64,000 nt of DNA, taken from contig DASPUC010000052.1 of the NCBI GenBank assembly GCA_035623075.1, positions 1 to 64,000 of the forward strand. The letters run 5' to 3'. Origin of the DNA: Nitrospiraceae bacterium (GTDB lineage Bacteria; Nitrospirota; Nitrospiria; Nitrospirales; Nitrospiraceae). The number at the start of each line of letters is the position of its first letter. The first letter of the stretch is position 1. Shown in pieces: positions 1 through 7,949 of this stretch. The notes below the pieces were generated by a model. The model saw nothing but the letters and a program-made list of their open reading frames with translations, was not told where the DNA came from and did no database searches. The position numbers and the translations under genes were made by a program.

Positions 1-648
1 GAGTTCGACGAGCAAAGCGCGCAATTCTTATTCCCGGTTGATGTCGCTCTCTATCCTGGTCGCATGCGAGCGATGATGCGGCAAGGGGTGGCAGATCCGA
101 CACCAGCCGAACAGAAGGACCGGCTCGATCGATTGACCGCAAGCGGGCTGCGCGCCCAGATCAGGACGGGGAGTCTCCTGACCGGCCAGATGTATGTTGC
201 ACTCGCCTTTTTCCCACACGTCGCACCAGCAAAAATCGATTGGACGAAAAAACCGCCGGTGTTTCCGACCGAACCAGGTGCCTTGATGGAATTGCAAGCC
301 ACCGTCATGAATATTTCGAAGAAAATCGAAAGCATGCCGCTCGATCGCATCGGCGAGGATCTACGGACGACGCTTCAATCGCTGAACCGTACGCTGCTCA
401 GTGCGGAGCAAGCCGTGAAACGGTTGGACAGAGATATCTCTCCAACGGCCAAAGCCACGTTGGAAGATGCGCGTCGCATGTTGAATACCGCGGAGCGGAC
501 CCTGGCTACTGACGCGCCGCTACAGCAGGACCTCAGAGTGTCACTGCGTGAGCTCACCAGAGCCTCACAGTCCCTCCGAACGTTGACGGAACTGCTCGAG
601 CGTCAGCCAGAGTCCCTGATTCAAGGAAAGAAGGAGACCAAACGGTGA
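1..648 (+). CDS. pqiB: PqiB-like MCE/MlaD family intermembrane transport protein, C-terminal part (5' truncated)
   Basis: The reading frame is already open at base 1, so the gene starts upstream of the window; 215 residues are visible. PqiB-type proteins carry tandem MCE domains that form a hollow tube across the periplasm for lipid traffic between the membranes. The visible part holds the end of an MCE repeat (RTGSLLTGQMYVAL, then FFP) followed by a long amphipathic, probably coiled-coil tail (from about residue 95 of this fragment), as in PqiB. The stop codon overlaps the next gene, a PqiC-like lipoprotein, by four bases (GTGA), which supports the Pqi assignment over a plain MlaD. The permease PqiA would be expected upstream but is outside the window. 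Confidence 0.75.
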   Translation, partial: EFDEQSAQFLFPVDVALYPGRMRAMMRQGVADPTPAEQKDRLDRLTASGLRAQIRTGSLLTGQMYVALAFFPHVAPAKIDWTKKPPVFPTEPGALMELQATVMNISKKIESMPLDRIGEDLRTTLQSLNRTLLSAEQAVKRLDRDISPTAKATLEDARRMLNTAERTLATDAPLQQDLRVSLRELTRASQSLRTLTELLERQPESLIQGKKETKR

Positions 649-1256
649 GCCGAAAACCCGTCCAATCAGCATTGATGCTGCTTGTTATCTCTGCCCTGGC
701 AGGATGCGGCAGCTCACCCAGGGAAAGCTACTATACACTTAGCGCCGCAGCCGTCATGAACAGCGCAGCTCCCACTAATGGAGCAGCTACGTACAGCGTC
801 GCCGTTGGACCCATTACCTTGCCAGAAGTGGTGGATCGCCCGCAGTTGGTCCTTCGAGTCGGTCCGAACGAGGTCACCTTTGTTGAGTTGCATCGTTGGG
901 CCGGCCCGCTCAAAAGCGAAATTCCTCGAATAATTGCGGACAATCTGGCCGGCTACCTGAATATCAGACAAGTTTCGGCATATCCGCAGAGCGCCGGTGA
1001 CAATGCAGATATTCGAATCCTTGTGGATGTCCAACGGTTCGACTCCACGATGAGTGAGTCGGCTATGATCGATGCGCTCTGGACGATCAAACGTCAGTCT
1101 GACGGAGTTGCACGAACGGGGCGCTCGACCGCCAGGGAATCCATCGGCGGTGGAAATTACGATGCTCTGGTCGCCGCACATAGCCGCGCACTGGCGACGA
1201 TCAGTCGAGAAATCGCCGACGGCATTCGTTCACTCAGTGCCGGATCGCCGCGTTAA
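645..1256 (+). CDS. pqiC: PqiC-like ABC-type transport auxiliary lipoprotein
   Basis: The protein has 203 residues. It starts at a GTG inside the pqiB stop, with an AAGGAG-type ribosome site about 10 bases upstream. The N-terminus is a lipoprotein signal (SALAGC lipobox, Cys at about residue 21), followed by the ESYYTLS motif typical of the PqiC/YmbA (DUF330) family. The family forms outer-membrane-anchored rings that dock the PqiB tube; an LptE/VacJ-like role is not indicated. Translational coupling to the MCE gene implies a shared complex. No terminator is obvious before the tRNA that follows about 95 bp downstream. The family call is firm; the substrate is unknown. Confidence 0.8.
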   Translation: MSRKPVQSALMLLVISALAGCGSSPRESYYTLSAAAVMNSAAPTNGAATYSVAVGPITLPEVVDRPQLVLRVGPNEVTFVELHRWAGPLKSEIPRIIADNLAGYLNIRQVSAYPQSAGDNADIRILVDVQRFDSTMSESAMIDALWTIKRQSDGVARTGRSTARESIGGGNYDALVAAHSRALATISREIADGIRSLSAGSPR

Positions 1257-1350
1257 ATCGCCGCTCAGTGTGCCAGTACTTCGCAAAGGCGCACATGCAG
1301 GAGAGCCTTCCTTGACTTGGGCTTAGGCCCAGCGTACGATTCAGTCCGGT

Positions 1351-1425
1351 GCGGGCGTAGCTCAGTGGTAGAGTCCTAGCTTCCCAAGCTAGTTGTCGTG
1401 GGTTCAAATCCCATCGCCCGCTCCA
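1351..1425 (+). tRNA. tRNA-Gly (anticodon CCC), CCA encoded
   Basis: A full cloverleaf is visible. The acceptor stem GCGGGCG pairs with CGCCCGC, the D arm has the AGTGGTA loop, the anticodon stem CTAGC/GCTAG encloses loop TTCCCAA (anticodon CCC, reads GGG), and the T arm has loop TTCAAAT. Discriminator T and a genomically encoded CCA follow. The gene stands alone between two protein genes. Confidence 0.95.
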
Positions 1426-1493
1426 AATCCAATCTGGCGAACCCGCGACAGGGGTTCCGAAGGGACGGGCCCCCGAGGGGATAAAGATCTCCG

Positions 1494-1784
1494 GTGATCG
1501 TTCATCCGAATCTGCGTACTCCGCATCGCATTCAGAGCCAACGTACTCTCTTCAATCTCTCACTTGTCTTGATGTTCCTTATGCTGAGCGGTTGTCACTA
1601 TTACGAAGAATACCGAGTCCTCAAGTCGACCGCGGATATCCAAGATGAGAAAGCGGAACTTCTCCGGGCCTACCGATTATGTCTGGAGAAGTATCAAGAC
1701 GATCCTCCAAAGGCAAAGGAATTGTGCGGACCCTATACACAGGCGTTGAGAGAAATCGAGGTCAAGCAATCACATCAGCGTTAG
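1494..1784 (+). CDS. Small putative lipoprotein, unknown function
   Basis: The protein has 96 residues with a GTG start. A hydrophobic stretch ends in LMLSGC, a good lipobox with Cys at about residue 34, followed by a short charged, probably helical domain rich in Tyr, Glu and Lys with a conserved-looking pair of Cys residues (C63 and C78). A GAGGGG element lies about 12 bases upstream of the GTG. I recognise no family. It is followed 26 bp later by another small envelope protein, with which it may be co-transcribed. Confidence 0.6.
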   Translation: MIVHPNLRTPHRIQSQRTLFNLSLVLMFLMLSGCHYYEEYRVLKSTADIQDEKAELLRAYRLCLEKYQDDPPKAKELCGPYTQALREIEVKQSHQR

Positions 1785-1810
1785 CTGTGTGATGCTGGAA
1801 AGGATGAACC

Positions 1811-2125
1811 GTGAGTCGAAATCAATTTGGCGTGGTACTTCTCGTAACGTTAATCGGGAGTTTCATCGGTGGGGTATTGGGTGGTCGCTGGACCGCCCCT
1901 TCACCTGCCGGTGCGGAAAAGGCTAATAGCGTCAATGCTGAGGAGTTCCTCCTGGTCGATCCCTCAGGGAAAGCACGGGCTGGCTTAGGCCTCGATCAGA
2001 ACGGAGAAGTGGGGTTGATATTAACGAGTCGCGACGGTAACCGAAAACTCTCCCTTACTCCGGACGAACGGACGGTTATCAAACTTACCGAGCGGAGCGG
2101 GCGGCTTCTCTGGGGCGCGCCATAG
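1811..2125 (+). CDS. Small membrane-anchored protein, unknown function
   Basis: The protein has 104 residues with a GTG start and an AAGGATG element just upstream. An N-terminal hydrophobic segment rich in Gly (residues 7-26, ending GGVLGGRW) looks like a signal anchor. The rest is a small beta-rich domain with the pattern FLLVDPSGKARAGLGLD, which resembles short repeats seen in bacterial proteins of unknown function that read VDxxGKxRAxL. It faces rpmB, which is on the other strand about 20 bp away. No function can be assigned. Confidence 0.6.
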   Translation: MSRNQFGVVLLVTLIGSFIGGVLGGRWTAPSPAGAEKANSVNAEEFLLVDPSGKARAGLGLDQNGEVGLILTSRDGNRKLSLTPDERTVIKLTERSGRLLWGAP

Positions 2126-2145
2126 GCGCCGAAAAGGGATGAGCG

Positions 2146-2337
2146 CTAGACAGACTTCTTGACTTTTCCACTCCGGAGGCAGCGTGTACAGACTCGAATG
2201 CGCTTCGGCGTGCCTTCCACCAACGCCCGCACGGTTTGAAGATTCGGATTAAAAACCCGCTTCGTCTTGTTATTGGCGTGGCTGACGTTATGGCCGCTCT
2301 GGTGCCGCTTCCCACATAGATCACATGAAAATGCCAC
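2146..2337 (-). CDS. rpmB: 50S ribosomal protein L28
   Basis: The protein has 63 residues, the usual length for L28. It begins [11 protein letters not shown] and keeps the basic core ([12 protein letters not shown]) and the [14 protein letters not shown] end. The two CxxC pairs (CDLC and CTRC) mark it as the zinc-binding (C+) form of L28. It binds 23S rRNA in the large subunit. It is a single-gene unit on the minus strand, with a purine-rich ribosome site just upstream. Confidence 0.95.
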   Translation of the reverse strand: MAFSCDLCGKRHQSGHNVSHANNKTKRVFNPNLQTVRALVEGTPKRIRVCTRCLRSGKVKKSV

Positions 2338-2436
2338 GGTCTTACTCCTTCATCTAGCTAATCGAAGACTTTGTGTTCCGGATGCTATCACATGACAGAA
2401 GGGTGTGACAAGCCTCTGCCGTTGGATGTGAAAAGG

Positions 2437-3870
2437 CTATGATCGCGTTCGGCCGGCAATTGTCGAGCGGGATGAGTCTTTGGTGTCTGTCGACGTGATG
2501 GTCACCATGGCGGGAAGACTGATGTCAAAGGTGGAATCCCCTCCGTCGTCGAACCGATCCTTTCCCACGCTGTAGATTTTCTTTTGAGTTGGGCTCCACA
2601 ACATGGGCAAACCGGTAAAGGGATCGAAGTAATTCGCCCCTACTTCAGCCAGTCGATTTGGAACTGTTGTGTTGGCGCTAGGACGTCGAAGAACGATCTG
2701 CAAGAATGCCAGTCTCAGTCTTGTGTCGGTTTCAATTAATTGCTGATGGAACGGGTCCCATTCCGGTTCAAATGTCCCTGAGCTGAAGGCATTGTCGAGA
2801 AACCCTCGGCGTGAAGACCGGGAGACCTCACGAAAGGTCGGCAGGGAGCCGCGACCAGATTCGGAAGCCGTAATGATGGCATCATCATAACTCGCATAGG
2901 TATCCCACATACGCTGTGTCTGGAGGGGAAAACCAAGAAAAGAACTCGCGGCAGGGTGCTCCACTCGACGAAAACTCTGCGGCGGAAGTGCGGCCGCGTC
3001 AACCAACCATTGCTCAGTCGCTTCGTCAGTTCCTTCGCCCCCAACGACTGCCAGTCCGTTGAGACGATCTCTCTGGACTCCGAGACTGAGCTGATGCTTG
3101 ATCGGCCATCGAAGCGAATACTCGCCCGGAGTTAGAGGAGTCGCAATGCTTGCTCCGATGGGGAGAAGGGCTTTGTCGATGGCTGGACGGGCAAACACTT
3201 TTGACATGAGCTTCAGGTCATCGGCAATCATGACTTGAGCGAACACCTTCATCGGCAGTGTTCTTGCGTCACGAAGAATGATTCTCCAGGCACTGATATC
3301 CCTCTGGAGCCGGTCCATGCCAGAGGTCACCCGTTGGGAAAAACCGTCCGCGAGATAGAGACGATGTACCAACAGAATATCTTCACACCGTGGGATCGCC
3401 CGGTGGGCGAATCCTCGGTCGTCGAATTTCATTCCTAACCAATGGTCGTAGCGTGTAAGGAACAGGTTGTATTGATTCACCGATGCCCGCAATGCCGAGT
3501 CGCGTCGTCGTAATTCTGCGAAGAGATCGTCTGAATCCCAGATAGGCGAGAGAAAACTCGACACGCCGGTCAAGCGGGCGTCTGACCGGCCGGGTTGATC
3601 GTAATCAAACGTCGCCGTGAGAGGTTTTGCATCGGTCTCGTGCCATATGTCATAGCCTACCCACGCCGGATCGAGCGAAGGAGCGACGGTTAAGCCGAGG
3701 AGGTAATAATATCCGTTTTGGCGGGGATCGGAAATGTAATGGGGGGGAGGTTCCAAAAGTCGTGCAAGCGTCTCACTCGGCGGTTGTCCTTTTGAGGACC
3801 AAATCAGCCCAGAGAGCTGAAGGAATATCCAGCAAACCCCAAGTCCTATGAGAAGATATTTTATCGGCAT
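2437..3870 (-). CDS. Large membrane-anchored protein of unknown function
   Basis: The protein has 477 residues. One N-terminal hydrophobic helix (residues 4-23) is followed by a long soluble, presumably periplasmic region with many Trp, Tyr and Asp residues (NGYYYLLGL, AWVGYDIWHE). No catalytic motif or repeat is evident. The C-terminal part (DPFTGLPMLWSPTQKKIYSVG) looks like the tail of proteins annotated as hypothetical in environmental bacteria that describe a substrate processed by type II/IV secretion, but I cannot name a family. The gene is monocistronic, divergent from the riboswitch-controlled cobalamin genes. Confidence 0.7.
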   Translation of the reverse strand: MPIKYLLIGLGVCWIFLQLSGLIWSSKGQPPSETLARLLEPPPHYISDPRQNGYYYLLGLTVAPSLDPAWVGYDIWHETDAKPLTATFDYDQPGRSDARLTGVSSFLSPIWDSDDLFAELRRRDSALRASVNQYNLFLTRYDHWLGMKFDDRGFAHRAIPRCEDILLVHRLYLADGFSQRVTSGMDRLQRDISAWRIILRDARTLPMKVFAQVMIADDLKLMSKVFARPAIDKALLPIGASIATPLTPGEYSLRWPIKHQLSLGVQRDRLNGLAVVGGEGTDEATEQWLVDAAALPPQSFRRVEHPAASSFLGFPLQTQRMWDTYASYDDAIITASESGRGSLPTFREVSRSSRRGFLDNAFSSGTFEPEWDPFHQQLIETDTRLRLAFLQIVLRRPSANTTVPNRLAEVGANYFDPFTGLPMLWSPTQKKIYSVGKDRFDDGGDSTFDISLPAMVTITSTDTKDSSRSTIAGRTRS

Positions 3871-4068
3871 CTACGTACCAACTCCTAGTTGTCCCGCTTG
3901 AGTGGTAAACCGGTCTGTCTTGTTGAACAGCAGTCTTCTTTAATTTCAGCAAGGCTTATGCCGGGTGTAATCGCGGCAAGTTATCGTTATCTGGCCGATT
4001 TTGACTGTCTCACACGGTTGTTGGATTCACGAGTTGTGCAAGCACCAAGGAGGCGGACAATAATGAAC

Positions 4069-4098
4069 TTGACAAATTTCGGCGCTGTCTCCTAGAGT
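4069..4098 (+). promoter_or_regulatory. Candidate sigma-70 promoter for the first cobalamin transcript
   Basis: A perfect -35 TTGACA at 4069-4074 is followed after 18 bases by TAGAGT at 4093-4098, which matches TATAAT at four of six positions. Transcription would start near 4105, at the 5' edge of the cobalamin aptamer, which is where a promoter is expected. Confidence 0.5.
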
Positions 4099-4099
4099 G

Positions 4100-4330
4100 C
4101 CGGCACATTGTGACTCTTGGGTAAAGGGAAGAGGGTGCGATTCCCTCGCGGTCCCGCCGCTGTGAATGGGGACGAAACCCGTGAGAGCCACTGTCTGAGG
4201 AAGCTCCTAGCTATCAGCAGTTAGCAATGAGCTGAAAGCTGATCGCTGAAAAACTGAGTGCGGAGAGCTTCTGAGATGGGAAGGCACGGGGAGTAGGGTG
4301 AACCATAAGCCAGAAGACCTGCCCAAGCAG
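4100..4330 (+). ncRNA. Cobalamin riboswitch (upstream of btuF)
   Basis: The order of conserved blocks fits the cobalamin aptamer: a GGGTGCGATTCCCTCGCGGTCCCGCCGC core, GTGAATGGGGACGAA, GAGAGCCACTG, and the B12 box AAGCCAGAAGACCTGCC near 4307-4324. Between the core and the B12 box a variable arm of about 75 bases (4200-4275) carries a dispersed repeat that is also found in the second riboswitch. The aptamer lies directly ahead of the corrinoid uptake genes btuFCD, which should be shut off when adenosylcobalamin is plentiful. About 230 bases separate it from the likely btuF start, leaving room for a terminator or an anti-ribosome-site stem. I could not identify the switching helix. Confidence 0.9.
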
Positions 4331-4563
4331 ATGACTATCGTTCCCTCGTGGGCTGGGGAGCGGGTGAGGATGAAGAAGCGGGTGCAATCCTCAGGGTCTT
4401 TCCTAGGCCTTGGGGATTTTTTATTTTGAGGGCGTTGCAAACGCTTTCCAGCTGCGTTCTCGTGTCGCTCAACGCCTGCCACGTACAAAGGAAAGTACGT
4501 CTCGGCGTTTCGCTCCCTGTGGCCTTGCTCGGGAGAAGGCGAGTCTTGACGAGCCGGGGTCGG

Positions 4564-5574
4564 GTGGGTGAAGACGACAACCGTTGTGAGCGCGCTGACG
4601 GCCTGCGTTTGGTTATCGGATTGTGTTTCGTGTTGATTTTGTCCAACGTTCATGTAGCACTTTCAGAGGCTGACAGATCACCAATGAAACGACGGCAGCA
4701 AGGGATTTTGACGGGAATGCCGTTCATGGCGCACGTCTCCTCCCGGTCCTTTGTCGACGATGCCGGTCGCAAGATTTATCTCGCAAAGCCTCCCACCCGA
4801 ATTATCTCACTGGCGCCTAGCGTGACCGAGGTGCTTTTTGCAATTGGTGCTGGCGATCAGGTCGTCGGTGTCACGCAGTTTTGCAACTATCCTCCCGAGG
4901 CATTGAACAAACAGAAGATCGGATATGCCAATCCGAATCTGGAATCGTTGGTGGCGCTTCATCCGGATCTCGTCGTGGGCCCAACCGACTTTCTCAAACC
5001 GGATGTGGTCTTGAAACTGGATCAGCTAAACATTCCTGTTTTTGCGCTCAATGAAAAGAACGTCGAAGACATCTTCATCCACATCCAAACGCTGGGACGC
5101 ATGTTGGATCGAGCCACAGTGGCGAATGCCCTAGCCATGGAGCTTCGGCAACAAGTTACGCAAATCAAGCAGCGCACGGAGGAATTCCCTCCAGTCCGTG
5201 TTCTCTATGTGCTGAACAGTGAGCCGCTGATCACCGTTGGTCCCGGCAGCTACATCGATCAACTGATCGTCTTGGCCGGCGGTGTTAATGTGGCGGCAAA
5301 GAGCGGAACACCCTATCCTCGGCTGAGCATGGAAGCCGTGCTTCACGATAATCCGGAAGTCCTGGTGTTCCCGGTTGGAGAGAGTGAAGGCATCTCGGAC
5401 AGCGAACAGCAAGCGTGGCGCCAATGGACAACCATAACGGCAGTGAAGCAAGGGCGGCTCCATCAGATTTCTGCTGATTTGCTGAATCGACCAGGCCCGC
5501 GAGTAGTGCGTGCGCTCGAGCTGTTGGCCGATATTCTTCACCCCAAAACCTCTTCGCATCGTGCGAATCAGTAG
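4564..5574 (+). CDS. btuF: Periplasmic cobalamin-binding protein of the BtuFCD importer
   Basis: A class III periplasmic binding protein that captures corrinoids for the BtuCD ABC importer. The mature domain starts around RSFVDDAGRKIYLAKPPTR and shows the family signature RIISLAPSVTEVLFAIGAG, with the two lobes and linking helix of the TroA/FepB fold through to the C-terminus. The frame is open from a GTG at 4348, close to the aptamer, but that region is unlike a signal peptide. A hydrophobic segment (LVIGLCFVLILSNVHVALS) at about 4609-4665 is the probable signal, so the start is likely GTG 4564, or TTG 4609. The negatively charged n-region is odd and the start remains uncertain. The stop is followed almost at once by btuC. 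Confidence 0.85.
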   Translation: MGEDDNRCERADGLRLVIGLCFVLILSNVHVALSEADRSPMKRRQQGILTGMPFMAHVSSRSFVDDAGRKIYLAKPPTRIISLAPSVTEVLFAIGAGDQVVGVTQFCNYPPEALNKQKIGYANPNLESLVALHPDLVVGPTDFLKPDVVLKLDQLNIPVFALNEKNVEDIFIHIQTLGRMLDRATVANALAMELRQQVTQIKQRTEEFPPVRVLYVLNSEPLITVGPGSYIDQLIVLAGGVNVAAKSGTPYPRLSMEAVLHDNPEVLVFPVGESEGISDSEQQAWRQWTTITAVKQGRLHQISADLLNRPGPRVVRALELLADILHPKTSSHRANQ

Positions 5575-5626
5575 CGTGGATGCTGTGACACCCGTACTAC
5601 CACCGTCGAGACAAGTCGAATCCGCA

Positions 5627-6733
5627 ATGATTGATTCCCCTATGCTGCCACCAGCAACAGCACATGCCGTCTCACAGTGGACAAAGGCCGGAGCCATTGT
5701 GACTCTCCATCGGTGGCTGCTCGTCATAGGCGGGCTGATCGTGGCAAGTGTCGCCGTTCTTGTGATGTGCCTCCAATTCGGTGCAACCCGGGTCGAGATG
5801 AGGGCAGTGATGGAGGCCATCCTTACCGTATTCCACGGGGAGCACATTGATGCGGACGGGCTTGGAACGCCCGGCATCATCATGGTCCAGATTCGTTTGC
5901 CACGAGTCCTAATGGGTTTTCTTGTTGGGGGGAGCCTTGCGGGAATTGGGGTCACGTTACAGGCGCTGTTAAGAAATCCACTCGCCGATCCGTATGTCTT
6001 GGGTGTGTCAAGCGGGGCCGCATTGGGGGCGTCGGCGGCAATGCTGCTGGGAATTGGAACGGCGTTCAGTCTCGTGCCTGCTTTACCACTGTTTGGATTT
6101 TTAGGGGGGCTGCTCTCGTTAGTTCTGATCTATCGCCTCGCTCAATCACAGGGCCGACTTCCTGTCCATAGTTTGTTACTGGCTGGGGTGATTCTCAATG
6201 CCATTCTGACGGCGTTGATCATGTTCATTACTTCGATTATGGATCCCAATCGTTCCGCTGGACTTATGGCGTGGCTGATGGGTTCGTTGACAGCTCCCAG
6301 TTATCCCGCTCTTGGGGTGTTCGTACTCTATACAGTGGGGGTGTTGGCCATCCTGATGCACAAGGCGCAGACGCTGAACGTGCTGACGCTCGGTGAAGAG
6401 ATTGCACGATCGTTGGGAATTGAAACCGAATGGGTCAAGAAGCAACTCTTTCTGCTGACGGCGCTCTTAACCGGGGCGGTCGTCTCGGTCAGTGGAATGA
6501 TCGGGTTCGTCGGCATGGTGATCCCTCACGTCGTTCGCATGCTCATCGGATCAGACCATCGTCTGTTGCTTCCTGGGTCTGCGCTTATCGGCGGGATGTT
6601 CCTTGTCGTATCGGATACGATCGCCCGAACGCTATTGGCCCCATCGGAAATTCCCGTTGGAATTGTTACGGCATTGGCCGGGGGACCGTTCTTTTTGTAT
6701 CTGCTGTTATGCCGAAAAGATCGGATGAATTGA
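5627..6733 (+). CDS. btuC: Cobalamin ABC transporter permease, FecCD family
   Basis: The protein has about 368 residues and roughly ten hydrophobic helices. Family motifs are present: RLPRVLMGFLVGGSLA, NPLADPYVLGVSSGAALGA, and the cytoplasmic loop contacting the ATPase near GEEIARSLGIE. Two copies form the channel through the inner membrane. I chose ATG 5627; GTG 5576, just after the btuF stop, is an alternative that would add 17 residues. The start has no strong ribosome site, so translational coupling to btuF is likely. The end lies one base from the btuD start region. Confidence 0.9.
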   Translation: MIDSPMLPPATAHAVSQWTKAGAIVTLHRWLLVIGGLIVASVAVLVMCLQFGATRVEMRAVMEAILTVFHGEHIDADGLGTPGIIMVQIRLPRVLMGFLVGGSLAGIGVTLQALLRNPLADPYVLGVSSGAALGASAAMLLGIGTAFSLVPALPLFGFLGGLLSLVLIYRLAQSQGRLPVHSLLLAGVILNAILTALIMFITSIMDPNRSAGLMAWLMGSLTAPSYPALGVFVLYTVGVLAILMHKAQTLNVLTLGEEIARSLGIETEWVKKQLFLLTALLTGAVVSVSGMIGFVGMVIPHVVRMLIGSDHRLLLPGSALIGGMFLVVSDTIARTLLAPSEIPVGIVTALAGGPFFLYLLLCRKDRMN

Positions 6734-6734
6734 G

Positions 6735-7613
6735 ATGGGGAAGACAGCCGTTGAACTAGGTCATTCGGTGCTGGCTGAGGGAAATCCCGCTCTGCGAGTC
6801 GTCAATCTCTTCTTTCGATATTCTACAACATCGGAGCAAGGGAGGACCTGGACCCTTGAGCAGGTGTCGTTTCAGGTTGCGGCAGGAGAGATTCTTGGAA
6901 TCGTCGGGCCCAACGGGTCGGGGAAGTCATCGCTTTTGAAAGTCCTGGCTGGACTGCTTCGTCCGCGCAACGGAATAGTCCTCCTAGGAGGGCAACCAAC
7001 CAGACAGCTTTCCCAACACGACATCGCACGGGTTATGGCTGTGGTTCCCCAAGAATACGTACAGGTGTTTCCGTTCACCGTGGCTGAGACGGTGTTGATG
7101 GGACGATTCCCTCACCGGACACAACATTTCTGGAGCATCGGGCTTGGAAATGATACTGACAAGGACCTCGTCTGCGCTCACCAGGCCATGATTGAAACTG
7201 ACGTGTTGTCTTTGGCCGATCGACTTGTGTCGGATCTGTCAGGAGGAGAGCGGCAACGGGTGGTCATTGCCAGAGCTTTGGCTCAGGAACCTCAGATTCT
7301 TCTCTTGGACGAACCAACCGCCTTTCTCGATATCAGCCATCAGATAGAAATCTGTTCGTTGATCGCTCGACTCAGGGCCGAACGCCAATTAACCGTCGTG
7401 TTGGTCTCGCACGACCTAAACATCGCGAGTCAATATTGTGATCGTGTGCTGATGTTGAAAGAGGGAAAACTATGCCGGATTGGGACGCCAGGCGAAACCA
7501 TTAAGCCTGACGTCCTTCGATTTGTGTATGGGTGTGACGTGGTCGTTGATGCCCACCCGCAGACAGGGAGGCCCCGCGTCACCATGCCCATGGGCGTCAA
7601 TCCAACAAGATAG
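6735..7613 (+). CDS. btuD: Cobalamin ABC transporter ATP-binding protein
   Basis: The protein has 292 residues and forms the nucleotide-binding subunit that powers BtuC. The Walker A motif GPNGSGKSS lies near residue 58, the Q-loop at VVPQEY, the ABC signature LSGGERQRV near 168, Walker B ILLLDEPTAFLD near 188, and the switch His in VSHDLN. Substrate specificity (corrinoid rather than ferric siderophore or haem) comes from the riboswitch and neighbouring genes, since the sequence alone would fit any FecE/BtuD-like ATPase. It follows btuC with essentially no gap, so the two are co-transcribed. Confidence 0.9.
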   Translation: MGKTAVELGHSVLAEGNPALRVVNLFFRYSTTSEQGRTWTLEQVSFQVAAGEILGIVGPNGSGKSSLLKVLAGLLRPRNGIVLLGGQPTRQLSQHDIARVMAVVPQEYVQVFPFTVAETVLMGRFPHRTQHFWSIGLGNDTDKDLVCAHQAMIETDVLSLADRLVSDLSGGERQRVVIARALAQEPQILLLDEPTAFLDISHQIEICSLIARLRAERQLTVVLVSHDLNIASQYCDRVLMLKEGKLCRIGTPGETIKPDVLRFVYGCDVVVDAHPQTGRPRVTMPMGVNPTR

Positions 7614-7689
7614 TGTAGCATGGGTCACGTCCCTGGCCCGGGTGTCCTTCCGACAAAGGGACTGTGTCATTTTCATAGAAGAAAGGGCG

Positions 7690-7906
7690 TTTTGGAGAAA
7701 CGACGCTGGTGACGGGGAAGATGGTGCAAATCCATCACGGTGCCGCCACTGTAAGCGGGGAGTGACTCTGCTTCATGCCACTGTCAGGAGATGCTGTTAG
7801 CCGTCAGCAATGAGCCAGGGGCTGATTGCTGAAAGCTGAGTGCTGATAGCTTCTGAGATGGGAAGGCGCAGGGGAACAAAAATCCGCAAGTCAGGAGACC
7901 CAGCCG
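7690..7906 (+). ncRNA. Second cobalamin riboswitch (upstream of btuB)
   Basis: The aptamer blocks are present: GGTGCAAATCCATCACGGTGCCGCCACTGTAA, the ATGCCACTGTCAGG segment, a variable arm, and the B12 box AAGTCAGGAGACCC near 7888-7901. The aptamer ends only about 35 bases before the btuB ribosome site. A small stem CCCTT/AAGGG (7925-7929 with 7937-7941) covers the first bases of that site, which suggests translational control. The variable arm (7796-7856) is similar in sequence to the corresponding arm of the first riboswitch. Confidence 0.9.
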
Positions 7907-7949
7907 GCTGTTCGTTCGACTCAACCCTTCGAGCACAAGGGAGGTAGTC

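Noticed and set aside
714-1181. Open frame antisense to pqiC
   Set aside because: It is a frame shadow of the PqiC-like gene with no domain or ribosome site.
4207-4653. Open frame on the minus strand over the first riboswitch and btuF leader
   Set aside because: It lies antisense to the aptamer and signal region, has no family match and no ribosome site; treated as a chance frame.
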